From the NCBI GenBank assembly GCA_947579665.1, contig OX388345.1, positions 58,581,454-58,645,453 on the forward strand: a stretch of DNA of 64,000 bases, in the 5' to 3' direction. Below, in pieces: positions 13,890-25,009 of this stretch; within the stretch, counting starts at the first letter, position 1, and each line of letters starts with the position of its first letter. The translations under genes and the position numbers were made by a program. A model generated the notes under the pieces. That model was not told where the DNA came from. It saw only the letters and a program-made list of their open reading frames with translations, and searched no databases. Origin of the DNA: Sympetrum striolatum. Lineage: Eukaryota > Arthropoda > Insecta > Odonata > Libellulidae.

Positions 13890-14165
13890 TTGAACAAATA
13901 ATATTTCCCACAGTATTATAACAATTTATAATTACTAATGAATAGTAAATATTAGTTCAATTTAAATAATATCTTTTAAATAATAATCTGAAATTTATTT
14001 CGATTCGTTGGTACTGGTGGTGATTCGTTGGAAATTTAAACATCGACCGACAAACCAATCAGAAGCCAGAATTTTTTATCACTTTATCTAAGCGTATTGC
14101 CGCTTAGTACATGCTGAGTTTTCGTCGAGGGAGGTCATCCGTTAAAATTAAAAACAAATCCGTTA
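13890..14165 (-). repeat. Right arm of a diverged inverted pair
   Basis: Read on the minus strand, it follows the same order of blocks as 10,430-10,700: TTTTAACGGAT, CCTCGACGAA, TAAAGTGAT, TTCTGATTGG, TGTTTAAATTTC, then a block with CCAACGAATC. A minus-strand frame of 85 codons (14,274-14,531), Lys-rich, lies just outside; it is in the same relative position as a short plus frame at 10,247-10,432, but I could not convince myself that the two proteins are related. Confidence 0.4.
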
Positions 14166-14544
14166 ACTTTAAATATTTCCCGGAGTCGTTGCAAATCACC
14201 GAAACCTACACTGATGTCAACCTGGGTTTTCAGCAATTGGGAAGTTCCGTATCATTTATTAATGAAGTTAACTTTATTCGGAATATTTTCTATTTCTATA
14301 CGTAGAGGTTTTGTTGATTTTCAAAAAGTACATCTCCTTGTCGTAGTTTTCCCAATTGAGCCTTACTTTTTTGACTCGGAAATTCGTGTGATCGAACTTT
14401 TTTTCGTAATAGCATCTTTGAAAAATTATGTTTAATAGCTTTTGCTTTTTGAATTTCATTTTTTTTTTCACTTTTTTTACATAAGTTTGAATCAATGGAT
14501 TTTCTTGCATGAATCTAGCTGTATGCCTCAATGTATTTATAAGT

Positions 14545-15198
14545 CAACGGAAATTCTCGTTGTTGATATTCCCGAATAAAACGAGTTGGTTGTTATATTT
14601 TAGCTGTTGAAAAGAATTATGTTAATGAACACCATACCCGGATATATCGGTGGTCTTAGTAAAAGAAACACGCCGTTGACTGTTGCGTATTACCTCAAAA
14701 TCAGTTGATCTTTGTGTAATTTCGATTACGGGGCTCTATAAAAGCGTCGAAGATTCAAAATGCTTAACTTATCATTCCATATGCCAACTTACGTTCTATT
14801 GCATTTACGAAATGGTTTTTAAACGACCGGTACAAATTTAAATACATGATTCTACTATAGTGCCTATGCATTTTTATTTAATATTGATCTAAAACTAATG
14901 TACATACAATAGATAAAAATAGCCGGCCATGAATTTTAACGCTATATTACGTTACTAATTTACGTCATTGCGAAGAATTGATCAAGACTGAACTCTGAAT
15001 ACTCGACCATTTTATAATCTTCAGCCTTTAATTATTAATATGACAGAACCTATATCCTAAATTTACTTCCTGTGGAGAGTTGTCTTTACTTTTTCATCGT
15101 ATAGCTGTGAGGCAGAATGAAGGGAATTGAAGGGTTTAAAATCCTTACGCTAATGCTTCATAATGCGTACAAAAGTACGTTCGCGTCAAAAAATACCT
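14545..15198. other. AT-rich stretch, nothing seen
   Basis: No gene, RNA or repeat that I can support. Confidence 0.35.
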
Positions 15199-15200
15199 TA

Positions 15201-15705
15201 TTTACTCGAAAATAACGCGCACCCATTTGAGTCGCCTCAAACATTGGGGTGCGCGTTAGAATCGGCGGCAAACTAGATCTGCATCCTTTGCTCACGCTGG
15301 TTCCATATAACTCGTCAAAGGTTCCACCAATCCTCTATCGATTATTGGACTCTATACATGTGTTTATACTGTATCAATGTTTGGACTATATACGAAACTG
15401 TAGGCAGACAGTTTTTAATTAAAGGGAAGGCTACGCCTAAAAATTTTCAAATGAACGATTTTGAATTGGCACTAACGTAGGACTTTCGGCGTAAACGACT
15501 ACCGAAATTTTGTATGCAGTGTATACGTGTATAAATATACCCATATATTAGCGTTTGCCTGTATAGTACAGTCATATAAGGTGCAGCGACTGGCGTGACC
15601 GCATATCTTAAGTGGCGCATTACATTCGCGGGGAAATGATTTTTCTATATCCGACGATCGAATTTCGAGGTGCCTATTACTTACGACGGCGCGTTATTTT
15701 CAAGT
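15201..15705. mobile_element. TA-flanked MITE, Tigger/mariner-like
   Basis: The left end (TTTACTCGAAAATAACGCGC) and the reverse complement of the right end (AACTTGAAAATAACGCGCC) match over about 17 bases. Both ends abut a TA dinucleotide (15,199-15,200 and 15,706-15,707), the usual target of the Tc1/mariner superfamily. Just inside the left end is a second palindrome, TAACGCGCACCC against GGGGTGCGCGTTA (15,213-15,258). There is no transposase frame, so it is a non-autonomous element of about 0.5 kb. Assignment to a Tigger-type group rests on the end sequence style and the TA target only. Confidence 0.65.
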
Positions 15706-15707
15706 TA

Positions 15708-16400
15708 ACACATAATTTTAGTGATTAATACATCATTACGAAACTGCGTACGCGAGTATAAAATGTGGAAAATTAATGCTCAATAATCGTCGAAAAATAA
15801 TGGTGTGTCTTTAGATAATCTTAATTCGTATCAAATTGCTTTCTCGAGATAGTTTTCATTCACACCCTTCATAAGTAATGATTGAGTCGCGAGGGAGGGA
15901 AAGAGTTTTCCCTGGGATTCCGAATCTCTCACGACAATTGACGAATGCGAGGTATGCCTCCAGCATGACAAACATAGAAACGTGGCACTTGTTATAACGA
16001 TACTGCAGAATGGACGTAACACCCTATTGTTTTACAGTTAATCGGACAACGGCTAATAAATCACTCGCTATAACACAACTCTCGTTATATGCTGTACTAG
16101 TTATAACGGACTTCTACTGTAGATATTTATCCCCTATTTAATTGACTAAGGCTTTTCAAAACATATCATATTTGATTTCTTCATTTCCTATTCCAAAATA
16201 TTTTTCATGTATCCTTTCCATGGAATGTCAAGTCAACAATTGTAAGAAGCAAGTTCTTATTCTTTCCCTCCCTAAGATACTGGTTGATCGAGTGTATTAT
16301 AATGCACTGGTCAACTCTAGGTTCTTCCATTGAATATTGTGTTAAATATTGCCTTATAGTATTTTGGTAATTAGAAATTTTAGTGTTTTTTTATCCTCAG
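15708..16400. other. Non-coding; possible pogo-like end near 16,080-16,120
   Basis: No helicase exon for the Walker A or DEAA motif is visible here, although the next exon needs one upstream. The string TTATAACGGACTTCTACTGTAG (about 16,099-16,120), read in reverse, has the look of a pogo/Tigger terminus, but no partner end was found. Otherwise nothing. Confidence 0.3.
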
Positions 16401-16672
16401 TCAACAGAACCGGAGGCCTTGATTCCTTCGGGATTCCTTTCCACTTCCGCTGATATAGGATGGGGTCAAGCAATATTAGCAGGAGATCTTCGGCAGCTGG
16501 GACCTGTTATTATCAGTAAATTAGCCAACCATTTAGGTTTGTTAGAGGCTTTGCTTACAAGAATTTTGGCTACATCTCCGTACACTCCAGATCCTGAAGG
16601 TTTTCCTGACACCAGTGGATCCAGTGGACACCACAATCCCAGTGTTGTTACACGTCTTATCGTCAATTATAG
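16401..16672 (+). pseudogene. Helicase exon block 1 (motif III region)
   Basis: The block begins after a T-rich tract ending TATCCTCAG and encodes STEPEALIPSGF, then GQAILAGDLRQLGPVI, then a variable stretch, then NPSVVTRLIVNYR. This order is diagnostic for the Mov10 group: the end of motif II region, motif III, and the Asn-Tyr-Arg that precedes the next conserved Ser-His. The frame is open throughout and ends two bases into the Arg codon at a GTAAAAG donor. One conserved Pro in motif III is Leu. This is the best preserved block. Confidence 0.75.
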
Positions 16673-16888
16673 GTAAAAGTTCTTACTTTATCTATAATTT
16701 CAAATATTATATTGCACAAGAATTGCTGTAGTGTGACTGTAGAAGTATAATTTTTGTAGATTTAGATTTGAATTCAAACATACATTTGAAATCAGGAAAG
16801 TTTACTTGGGGTTCTTATTTAAAATTTCCTATGCTCATCTTGCGTGCATTTTACTCTTCAAAAGCTCACACAAAGTTTCTTTCCTCAG

Positions 16889-17213
16889 GTCTGTCACAAA
16901 ATTATTGTCCCTAACATGTTCTATGATTGAACACTTATTCTTACGGTGAGTCCTTTGTATGAACCAGAAGGCCAATTGCTCCTCAAAATGAGTAAACATC
17001 TTCCTCCTATGAAATGAAGAATTCAATGAGATTGAAATTACCTCTTCATTAGTATCCCATGGAGTCAGAGGAGGAGAGGCGTGTCTGACAGACAGTCCAT
17101 CTTAGTACAACCCCATGGAAGCTGTCCAGTGCTTGGAATATATGAAAATTTTGTATCATCTTGCTAAGCTCAGTCCTTCTGACATTGGAATAATCACACC
17201 TTATGTAGAGCAG
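16889..17213 (+). pseudogene. Helicase exon block 2, frame-broken with nonsense codon
   Basis: After the acceptor TTTCTTTCCTCAG the sequence encodes KLLSL in one frame and then MFYD in the next, two pieces that are contiguous in Mov10-type proteins (Ser-His-...-Leu-Pro-Ser-Lys-...-Phe-Tyr), so a small deletion has broken the frame. From about 17,013 a frame aligned to the end of the block gives HGVRG, then SPS followed by TAG (17,103), then YNPMEAVQCLEYMKILYHLA and SPSDIGIITPYVEQ up to a GTTAGT donor. The stop replaces the family's Trp. A GGTGAGTCC string at 16,945 looks like a donor but probably is not one, since related coding continues past it. Confidence 0.65.
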
Positions 17214-18904
17214 GTTAGTATCTTCGTTATGTATATGCATAAAATTTGCATGCATTCTGCAAGCTTATGTTTTTAAGTACTGCATTTTATAAATTTCTAT
17301 TTGGTTTGAAAATTTAGGATATCGAAACTCAAATTTATCTATGTATAAATTGATTCTGTATCCAAGTGGTCTGGTGTCAAAAGCAGCGCCTTTTATAAGT
17401 TGAGATTGCATATAACTGTTTTAACTAATTATATATAATTTATATAATTATTTCACTAATAACTATTTGGTTTGGGATTATCTGATCTTTTCTAAAATTC
17501 CAACTCAATTATCAGGAATATCTTCAAACAAAATTCCTAATTTGCATTTTACTGAATAGTAGAATGTAAATCATGTCAGGGCATGATTGAATCCTTCATG
17601 CATTGAACCCATGCTCTTAATGTAAAAGATGAACTGTGATTATGAAAAATTCATTATTTCTGTTCACATGCCTGGTCATAAACTTCCATTTTTTCGGGAA
17701 ATGAATCATCATTAATTTGAAATATGCCTGCCATACATTTTAAATGGTAGAGCTGCCTACCGGAATGTTCTCAAAAAAATGTTTTCGAAAAAAATGCAAC
17801 TTGAACTTGGTATAAAGAATCATCTAGGTCGCCAAGAGGACTCTTTCTCTACGACAAAGAAATTTTACAAAATTTTTGTTCATGTTTCCCTAGTTCAGTT
17901 TCCCTTTTCAGTTCGAAACCAGTATTCTACAATCAATAAAAATTTTTCTTCAATTTCCTTCCTTTTTTGGTACTTGTCTGTCCCTCTGTCCATTATTTCT
18001 TATGTGATTTGGAAAGTAAAATAAATCTTGCAAACATTAAAAACAAACTTTACCAAAAATTAAATTAAAATTAAAATTAAAATTTCCATAAAAACTCAAA
18101 ACTGTAGAGGTGGAAAAAGTCAAATAATGAACACACACACTGAGCAATACTTTTTATTTTATTTGTTTATTTATTACGTTATATCCATCGTTACATTGAT
18201 TATTTTACTTTTTACTTACTTTACTTTTTACGTTACTTTTTATTATATTAAGAAGATTAAGTTCATTGATCAGTAAAGTTTGCATGTGTATTGTGTAGTG
18301 TGAGGTGCGTCAAGTCCACTCATGACATAATAGGGATCTATGTTACAATATCTTGATTTATATGTAGTATAAAGTTTGCTTTTCCAAATTTTTGTTGATT
18401 CTAAACAGCCTCTCTACATAAAGCGTTGATGATTGATTGAAGTTGAGAGAAAAATTATGGGAGTTTCAGTGAGTACATCTGTTTTTAGAATTGTTCCATT
18501 TTAGCTTCCATGACTTTCACTGAATATTAATGCAAATATTTCAAAGCTGTTTATGCAGAAAAATATATTACAATATTCTAGTTATGTTTCTAAATTTTTC
18601 ACTTACACAAAGTGTAGTAGTATCTTATAAACAGCTGAGTATTAGTTGTTAAAATTGTTGGCTTCAGATTGAAATTTTATTCATTTAACTTACATAAACT
18701 TAAGATAATTTTCAAAATAAGAGAAGTTGACTCAAGGGGGTTTCCAAGAAACGCATATGTTGGTCCCCTATGTTTCACGTTAAACAATTTCTAGTATTTA
18801 TAATGTTAGGTATGATGATTCATAATTGTCGTATTACTCATGATTTTCCAATCTCTCTATCATATATTCATACTCTTATTCTCTATTCTGTCATAGATAT
18901 TCAG

Positions 18905-19141
18905 GTGAAAACAATAAGAAACTTGATTGGAGACAACTGCCTACCATTGCCTGAAGTGGGAACTGTGGAAGAATTTCAGGGTCAAGAACGATTGGTAATC
19001 CTGTTGTTCTGTGTTAGGACTTCTCAATCACTAATTGCTGTTGACCTCATACATGCTCTTAGTTTTGTATTTTCTTCCAATAGAATCAACGTTGCTACAT
19101 CAAGACCTAGAGCGATGTTAATCATAGGATATATTGGATAA
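18905..19141 (+). pseudogene. Helicase exon block 3 (motifs V-VI)
   Basis: Preceded by TAGATATTCAG, in phase with the end of block 2 across a 1.7-kb intron. It encodes VKTIRNLIGDN, VGTVEEFQGQERLVILL, then HALSFVFSSNRINVATSRPRAMLIIG before a TAA. Motif V (Gln-Gly-Gln-Glu) and the motif VI arginines are kept. The family normally continues with Gly-Asn-Pro and some 100 further residues; here the frame reads GYIG and stops, with no donor, so the C-terminus has been lost. Confidence 0.7.
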
Positions 19142-20580
19142 CTTCCAAAAATGACATTCCTAAAGATACTTCATAGCGCTTCAGAATCAGATATTGCGTA
19201 CTCGAGTTATAGACGTTATTTAGCAAATTTATGCATTAAATTTAAGAAGATAAGAAAGCTCAGACCTAAATATTATTTTACGGCAAAAATCGTGCTCAAT
19301 TGAACAAAATCATGGGCTTCTGCGATTCTAAGAATATCTCTCTAACCTTTTCCAAGCTCTAAATCCACAGATAACCCCGCAAGCCCAAAATAATCGCATT
19401 TTTCCGTGAGGACATAAGAACAAAAGGGTCCAGAAAATGAGAGCAAATGCTTTTTCAGAAGTTAAAAGTAAACTAAAGAATCGAAAACACAAAATTCCAA
19501 AGTTTCGTGCAAAAATCTCCACCCATACGGCCGTAATAGGCCATCAAAAATCGTCATTTTTAGCTGAGTTCCCAACATTTTTTCTCCCACGGTGCATTAT
19601 GGGTAGGCGGGCAATTTGAATCTTCAAAATCTGATTTAGCGTAGTGTGTGCACATAGCAAAAGCATGAAAACGTCTATTTTAGTGATATTTATTTTCGTA
19701 TTTAGTAAATATTCTAGAAGATAGGAATTTATTATGATATTTGGATTATATTTATGTATAAATAGATAATTTTCTAATATTATTTGCATTTATTTTATGG
19801 TTTTAAAAACAACCCAAATCAATGATAAATTATTTACTTTAATAATGAGATATCATTATCAGTAAAGAGCAATGTTAAGCAAAAGACTTTCTTAATAATT
19901 AATTAAAGATATCATATTGACTGTATTATGAAATTACAAGATTGGCATTTGATAAATCAAAGACCTAATATTCTAAATTATTTAGAAACTCTTGAATAAT
20001 GTTACAATTGCTAAAAAAGGGGCTTCTTTTACTACATGGTGTACCTAATGAGAGATGAATAATAATAAGAACATCCAGCATAAACTTGGTGAAGTCAACT
20101 CTAACCACGGCCTTTGACAAACGTTTGAATAGAAGGCTGGCTATTGGAAAACTCTCAGTATCCTGTGCTCTGTGCATGCAGACCATAGGACTATGATGTT
20201 ACAAGGAATACTACAATGGAGAGAACTGGACACTGATTGAAATTCTTTAATGAATGGGAATACCTGATGAAATTGGGAGGATGAAATAAAAATTGACATG
20301 CACTTTTGAGTTAGTTCACTCTCAATAGCTGAAACTCATCCTGCTTATTGTTGCTGCAGTGGTGGTTTTTATCCAATGCCTCCTTACCACCAATGGAAGA
20401 ATATAGGTCTTTATAAATTAATGTTTTGTTTAATAATAGTGTGGAATATTTTCCTTTTACATATGTAAATGTAACTTTAACTTGGCGTGGTATTACTATT
20501 TTCTCTATGAACATTTTAGGCTTGACTTTTCATGCATGACTTAATTTTATGCACCCCTCGCTGTAGGTTCCTCCAAGTAG
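19142..20580. other. Non-coding, nothing recognised
   Basis: I looked for the missing helicase C-terminus here and did not find it. Short opposing frames at 19,328-19,789 have no family resemblance. Confidence 0.35.
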
Positions 20581-20904
20581 TGAGTGGGGGGCACAGAGAG
20601 GGCTCTCATGCCTCATTTCGTCTTTCCTCGCTATCAATCACCCCATTATCTTTTCTTCTTTCATGAAATGCTGGCCCTCTCTGTGTGCGGAACGCCTACC
20701 CATGCGTTTGCCGTGCATGGCGACCTGTGTCGGAGGGAAGGGGGATCCTGGTGGCTGAGGGGATTGGGTCTTGGGGGGGACTTAGCCCCTCCACCCTTCC
20801 CCAACACTCCACTTTGGCCCCTGCCTCTCCTAGACGGGCGGCCGGGAACTAGCCCACTCCCGGTCAATCGGCTCCTGGTGGCTGAGGAGTTGAAGCGCAC
20901 AGAA

Positions 20905-21754
20905 CCCTCAACTTCTTTGAAGGCGTTATTTTCAGCTACGAGCTAGAGGGCATGGCAGAGGAGGAAATTTTAGAAGAACTGAAAGATCAGGGAGTTGTTG
21001 GAGTACGACGACTAAAAACTCGTCGGGAAGGTGTCCTTGTTAACACCCCAACATAGTCCTAAAATTTTCCATGACCGAACTGCCCCGAAAAATCACTGCT
21101 GGATACCTTTCCCTCCCAGTAAGACCGTACATCCCTAACCCTAAGAGATGTTATAGATGCCAGAGGTTCGGCCACACATCTGCTCGGTGCACAGATGAAG
21201 AGATGCGTGGACGCTGCGGGAAACCTAAACATGATGGACAGTGCCCAACTGCTGCCAAATGCGTTAATTGCGGAGGAGATCACCCTGCTTGGTTTAACAC
21301 CTGCCCAAAATTTAAAGAAGAAAAAGCCATTCAAGAAATTAAGATAACAAAAAAACTATCGTATATGGAGGCGAAAAGAGAATTTAAATCTTTAACACCA
21401 CAAAGAAAAGGTCCCTCACATGCTGCAGTAGCCACCAGGGTGGTAGAGACAAAAGAGAAGGGTACCCAGACTCATCTCCCTTCAGTCTACTCCCCCTGCA
21501 AAAGCATTATGACATCCTTTTCAGTAAGGCAAGACTCAGTAGCAGTGCAGGCAAAAAAAGCAAAAGAGGAGAGGAAAGGGATTAACTTAAATAAAACACC
21601 CAAACTCCCAGAGACGGCAAGAACACCCAAACCTCCACCTACAGATAGGACCTCTGACTCCTGCATGGAGGAGTATGGTAGTCTGTCAGAGACAGACCTC
21701 CAAAAGGTCCTTTTGGAGCGCCAAAAAGGGAGAAAAGTGAAGATAAATAGATGA
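20905..21754 (+). pseudogene. LINE ORF1, gag-like zinc-knuckle protein (frame-broken)
   Basis: The product would bind element RNA in a ribonucleoprotein. An N-terminal piece (about 20,940-21,053, EEEILEELKDQGVVGVRRLK) ends at TAG 21,054; the continuation is in another frame from 21,071 and reads AGYLSLPVRPYIPNPKRCYR. The first CCHC knuckle is CYRCQRFGHTSARC; then a short CGKPKHDGQC and CVNCGGDHPAWFNTC follow, three knuckle-like units as in Jockey gags. The tail is Lys/Pro/Thr-rich with no fold I recognise. The upstream GC-rich frame at 20,584-20,946 does not look like gag. Confidence 0.75.
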
Positions 21755-21776
21755 TAGAACGCTCCATTTAACAACT

Positions 21777-21817
21777 TTATTTATTTATTTATTTATTTAA
21801 TTTATTTATTTTATACA
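21777..21817. repeat. (TTTA)n simple repeat between LINE ORFs
   Basis: About ten TTTA units with small interruptions fill the gap between the stop of ORF1 and the ATG of ORF2. Confidence 0.85.
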
Positions 21818-21820
21818 ACA

Positions 21821-24063
21821 ATGCCTTCCAAATTTTTAATGTTGCAATGGAATTGTAATGGTTTTTATTCCCATCAGGAGGAGCTAAAGATTTTAAGAAG
21901 AAATTTTAACCCTGCCCTCATATGTCTCCAAGAGACACATTTTAAAGACACTGACAAAGGCAGAATTAATGGTTTTAATGTTTTTAGACTGGATGACTTG
22001 AGCGGCAACAGAGCTAGGGGTGGGGTGGCTATTGCCGTTCGGGAGGCCCTGTACACCTCCAGAGTAACACTCAATACCCCCCTACAGGCTGTTGCGGTGA
22101 AATGTTGCATCCCAGATAGAGTCACATTCTGCAACATCTACCTTCCTGAGTGGGCACTCAGAGAAAACCTGGAGAGTCTCATTCAACAACTGCCGAGACC
22201 ATTTGTGCTCCTGGGCGACTTCAACGCCCACAGCACTCTATGGGGGGACACAATGAACGATGCCAATGGCAGAGGTCACCTTATTGAGAAAATTTTAAAC
22301 GATTTTAATCTAATTTTACTGAATGAAGGGGAAAAGACACGTTTTAACTCTTTTAATGGTGAGTTCTCTGTGATTGATTTAGTCATATGCTCTAGTTCCA
22401 TTGCAACGTCTTTTAACCTGTCTGTTCACTCCGATCTGTGTGATAGTGACCACTTCCCATTACTTTTAGAAAAGCCTGGCTATGCAATGGAGCACTTTAC
22501 TCATGCAGGAAGTTGGCTCTTAGGTTAAGCAATACCGGCATGTTTTTAAAACAGTTTTTAACTTTGTTGACAATGCAAACACTGACAGCTCACAAAAGAT
22601 TGAAGACTTCACAGCAGCGATAATCCAAGCAGCCAGTTGTTGCATACCAAAGTCTTCAGGCCGACCAGTCCACCACTCTGTCCCATGGTGGAATGATGAG
22701 TGTGCCGAAGCCATCCGGAAGAGAAAAAGAGCATTACGCATCTTTCAAAAATACCCAACTACCAGCAATCTGGCTTCCTTCCGGAGACTGGAAGCAAAGG
22801 CACGGCTCACTGTGAAAGCTGCAAAGAAAGCATCGTGAGTCGAATATGTCTCCACAATAACCCACAGAACCGCCATCACAGAAGTCTGGAGAAAAGTTAA
22901 AAGTATTACCGGAACCCTCCGCAGCTCAACCATCACCCACCTTGAAGTCGAGAACCAGATGCTGACAACCCCGCAAGACATAAGTAATGCTTTTGGTCAG
23001 CACTACTCAAAGATGAGCAGCAATGATAACTATGATGACTCGTTCCGACTTATCAGACACAGAGTAGAGCGCATCCCTATCAATCACTTAATGGTAAATC
23101 TCACTGCTCCCTATAATGATCAATTCAATATGTGGGAGTTATTGGCTGCTATAGGGAGCACTAAGGACACTTGCCCTGGTATTGACAAAGTGCACAATGC
23201 ATTCCTAAGAAACCTTCCTCCTTCGGGAATGGAGCAGATCCTGGAGATACTTAATCGAATCTGGTGTGAGGGCATATTTCCAGTAACTTGGCGGAAATCT
23301 ATCATTATCCCGATCCCAAAGCAGGGTAAAGACAAGCCCCTACCTACTAGCTACTGGCCGATTTCTTTGACCAGTGCCCTCTGCAAGGTGATGGAGAGGA
23401 TGGTAAATCGAAGACTGGTTTGGTACCTTGAAAAATACAAGCTACTAAGTAATATTCAATGTGGATTTCGACAAGGAAGATCCACAATAGATCACTTGGT
23501 CAGGATGGAAAATTTTATTCAGGAAGCATTTCTCCTCCGCCAACACGTCGTTGGTATCTTTTTTGACATTGAACGGGCATACGACTGTGTATGGCGACAT
23601 AAAATTTTACGTAAACTGCACGACTGGGGTTTCAGGGGCAACCTACCTGTTTTTATTGAGAACTTTTTAACTGACAGAGTTTTTAAGGTGAGGATTGGGA
23701 AATGTACGTCTAGATTGTTCAAACAAGAGAATTTAGTGCCACAGGGATCGGTTTTGAGTGTAACTCTGTTTGCAATAGCAATCAATGATGTAGCCGATTG
23801 CGTCAGACGACCTGTAATGGCATCCCTATATGTCGATGATCTGGCCATATTCTGTTGGTCTTCAAAATTGCAGAATGCAGAAAGGCAACTACAACTGACC
23901 CTACACTGGCTTCAGGAATGGTCATCTTCCAATGGCTTGAGATTCTCAAGAGAAAAGACAAAATGTGTGCACTTCCAAAGATTGAGGGGATTATTCCCTC
24001 AACCATCTCTTATGCTCAACAACCAACCCATTCCATTTACAGAGACTGTACGATTCCTAGGTA
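21821..24063 (+). pseudogene. LINE ORF2, endonuclease-reverse transcriptase (broken)
   Basis: The N-terminal APE-type endonuclease spans 21,821-22,520: QWNCNG, CLQETHF, GDFNAHSTLWGD, DLVICSSS and SDHFPLLL hold the expected metal-binding and catalytic residues. A one-base shift at about 22,520-22,525 moves the rest to another frame, and a TGA at 22,836 interrupts the linker. The reverse transcriptase follows from about 22,960: GFRQGRSTIDHL, FFDIERAYD (first catalytic Asp), PQGSVLSVTLF and YVDD at 23,828 (the catalytic pair). The thumb begins (RFLGI) but is cut off at about 24,063, so the C-terminal end is missing. The intact catalytic motifs with few lesions suggest a moderately old insertion. 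Confidence 0.88.
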
Positions 24064-24077
24064 TCACTTCACTAGGA

Positions 24078-24211
24078 CGTGGCTTGGTAGTTTAGTGGTT
24101 AGGAAACCTACCTGGAAAGTGGGAGACCTGGGTTCAAGTTCCATCCAATACACTATTTCACTTATGTACAACTTTGTCCTTGTATATATTTAGCAGGCAA
24201 TAATAATAATG
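24078..24211 (+). mobile_element. tRNA-derived SINE with AAT tail
   Basis: The head has an A box (TTGGTAGTTTAGTGGTTAGG) and a B box (GGTTCAAGTTCC at 24,131) at tRNA-like spacing, the pol III internal promoter. A non-tRNA body follows and the copy ends in (AAT)n near 24,199-24,211. It sits exactly at the 3' breakpoint of the LINE. No mature tRNA fold or discriminator is present, so it is not a tRNA gene. I could not find a clear target-site duplication. Confidence 0.6.
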
Positions 24212-24520
24212 ATTAACTTCAAACTCTTGCTTAGCTCAGTTTTTTGAGGAAAATTGTACTTGAAGAGAGTTAACTGATAAAAACTCCTTTGTTAACTTTT
24301 TTGACGAGTTTATCTTCTTGCTACGATAAAAGTAAATCTGATATTATATGTAGAGAGAAATAGAAAATATTATCAATATTATAATGAAAATTAATATTAG
24401 TATCAAAAAGTTCATGTAAGAGATTCTGTAACTGCAACCTGATTCCTCGTCAATGGGTTACTGTGCCTTTGTAAATTTGTCTATCCTTAAAAAGACATTA
24501 GCTTTGCCAGAATTGCATAC
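24212..24520. other. Non-coding spacer between SINE and Tigger element
   Basis: AT-rich, no motifs; it does not contain the missing LINE 3' end. Confidence 0.4.
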
Positions 24521-25009
24521 TACAGTGAAACCTGTGTTAAGCGGAATCTCTCGGGACCGTAATTTTTTTCCGGATAAGACAGTTTTCTGCTTAACCCAGG
24601 GTCTGACATTTCAAAAAACCATTGAAAGGCATATCGCCCCCATAAAATGCATCGCCTAAAAGGCTGGTTTTACTCAAATTCTACGTAGACCAATTTTCTA
24701 TGAATATTCTATGTAGACGAAATTATTATGGAATACTGATACAACAGTATCACATTGCGGTTAAATTTATTTATTTGAAGTTACATAACAATTTATATAT
24801 AAAATGAGCATATAATCCGTTATTTTATCTGTTTTTCCTATATAATGCAATTTCTACGCTGCCGATAGCCTCATTAAGATATTAAATAAATCGGCGTTAC
24901 TTTGGTTAAGACTACATTCTGCTAATTCTAAAAAAAAAAACATTTCTCTTTAGGACTTTTAGTTTCCTCACATATTACAGTTATACAAATACTTCTCGTC
25001 AGATTCACA

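Larger units (their letters stand above)
16401..19141 (+). pseudogene. Mov10/Armitage-type SF1 RNA helicase, decayed partial copy
   Basis: Mov10-family enzymes are 5'-to-3' RNA helicases acting in small-RNA silencing and transposon control in the cytoplasm. Here only the C-terminal part of the helicase core is left, in three exon-like blocks. They carry motif III (GDLRQLGPV, family usually GDPxQLGPV), NYR, HGVRG, IGIITPY, VEEFQGQER (motif V) and NVATSRPRA (motif VI). The GTAAAAG donor at 16,673, GTTAGT donor at 17,214 and TTCAG acceptor at 18,903 are intact, so this is not a retrocopy. Defects: an in-frame TAG at 17,103-17,105 where the family has Trp before a conserved aromatic and Asn-Pro; frame breaks between 16,889 and 17,050; and loss of the family's C-terminus after motif VI, where the frame stops at 19,139. 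The Walker A and DEAA parts are absent upstream in the window. I infer a duplicated pseudogene; an unusual expressed gene with other exons is less likely. Confidence 0.7.
20584..24063 (+). mobile_element. Jockey-type LINE, 3'-truncated and inactivated
   Basis: The order GC-rich leader (about 20,590-20,900), gag-like ORF1 with zinc knuckles, then ORF2 with APE-type endonuclease and reverse transcriptase fits the Jockey clade of non-LTR retrotransposons. The element lacks the C-terminal end of ORF2, 3' UTR and tail: the coding match stops at about 24,063, shortly after a conserved RFLGI, and a SINE begins within 20 bases. Loss of the 3' rather than the 5' end is unusual for a LINE and suggests a later deletion or recombination. 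ORF1 and ORF2 each carry frame breaks, so it is inactive. Confidence 0.85.

Noticed and set aside
20584..20946. 120-codon frame before the LINE gag
   Set aside because: GC-rich leader of the element, open on both strands; the gag coding match is in another frame from about 20,905.
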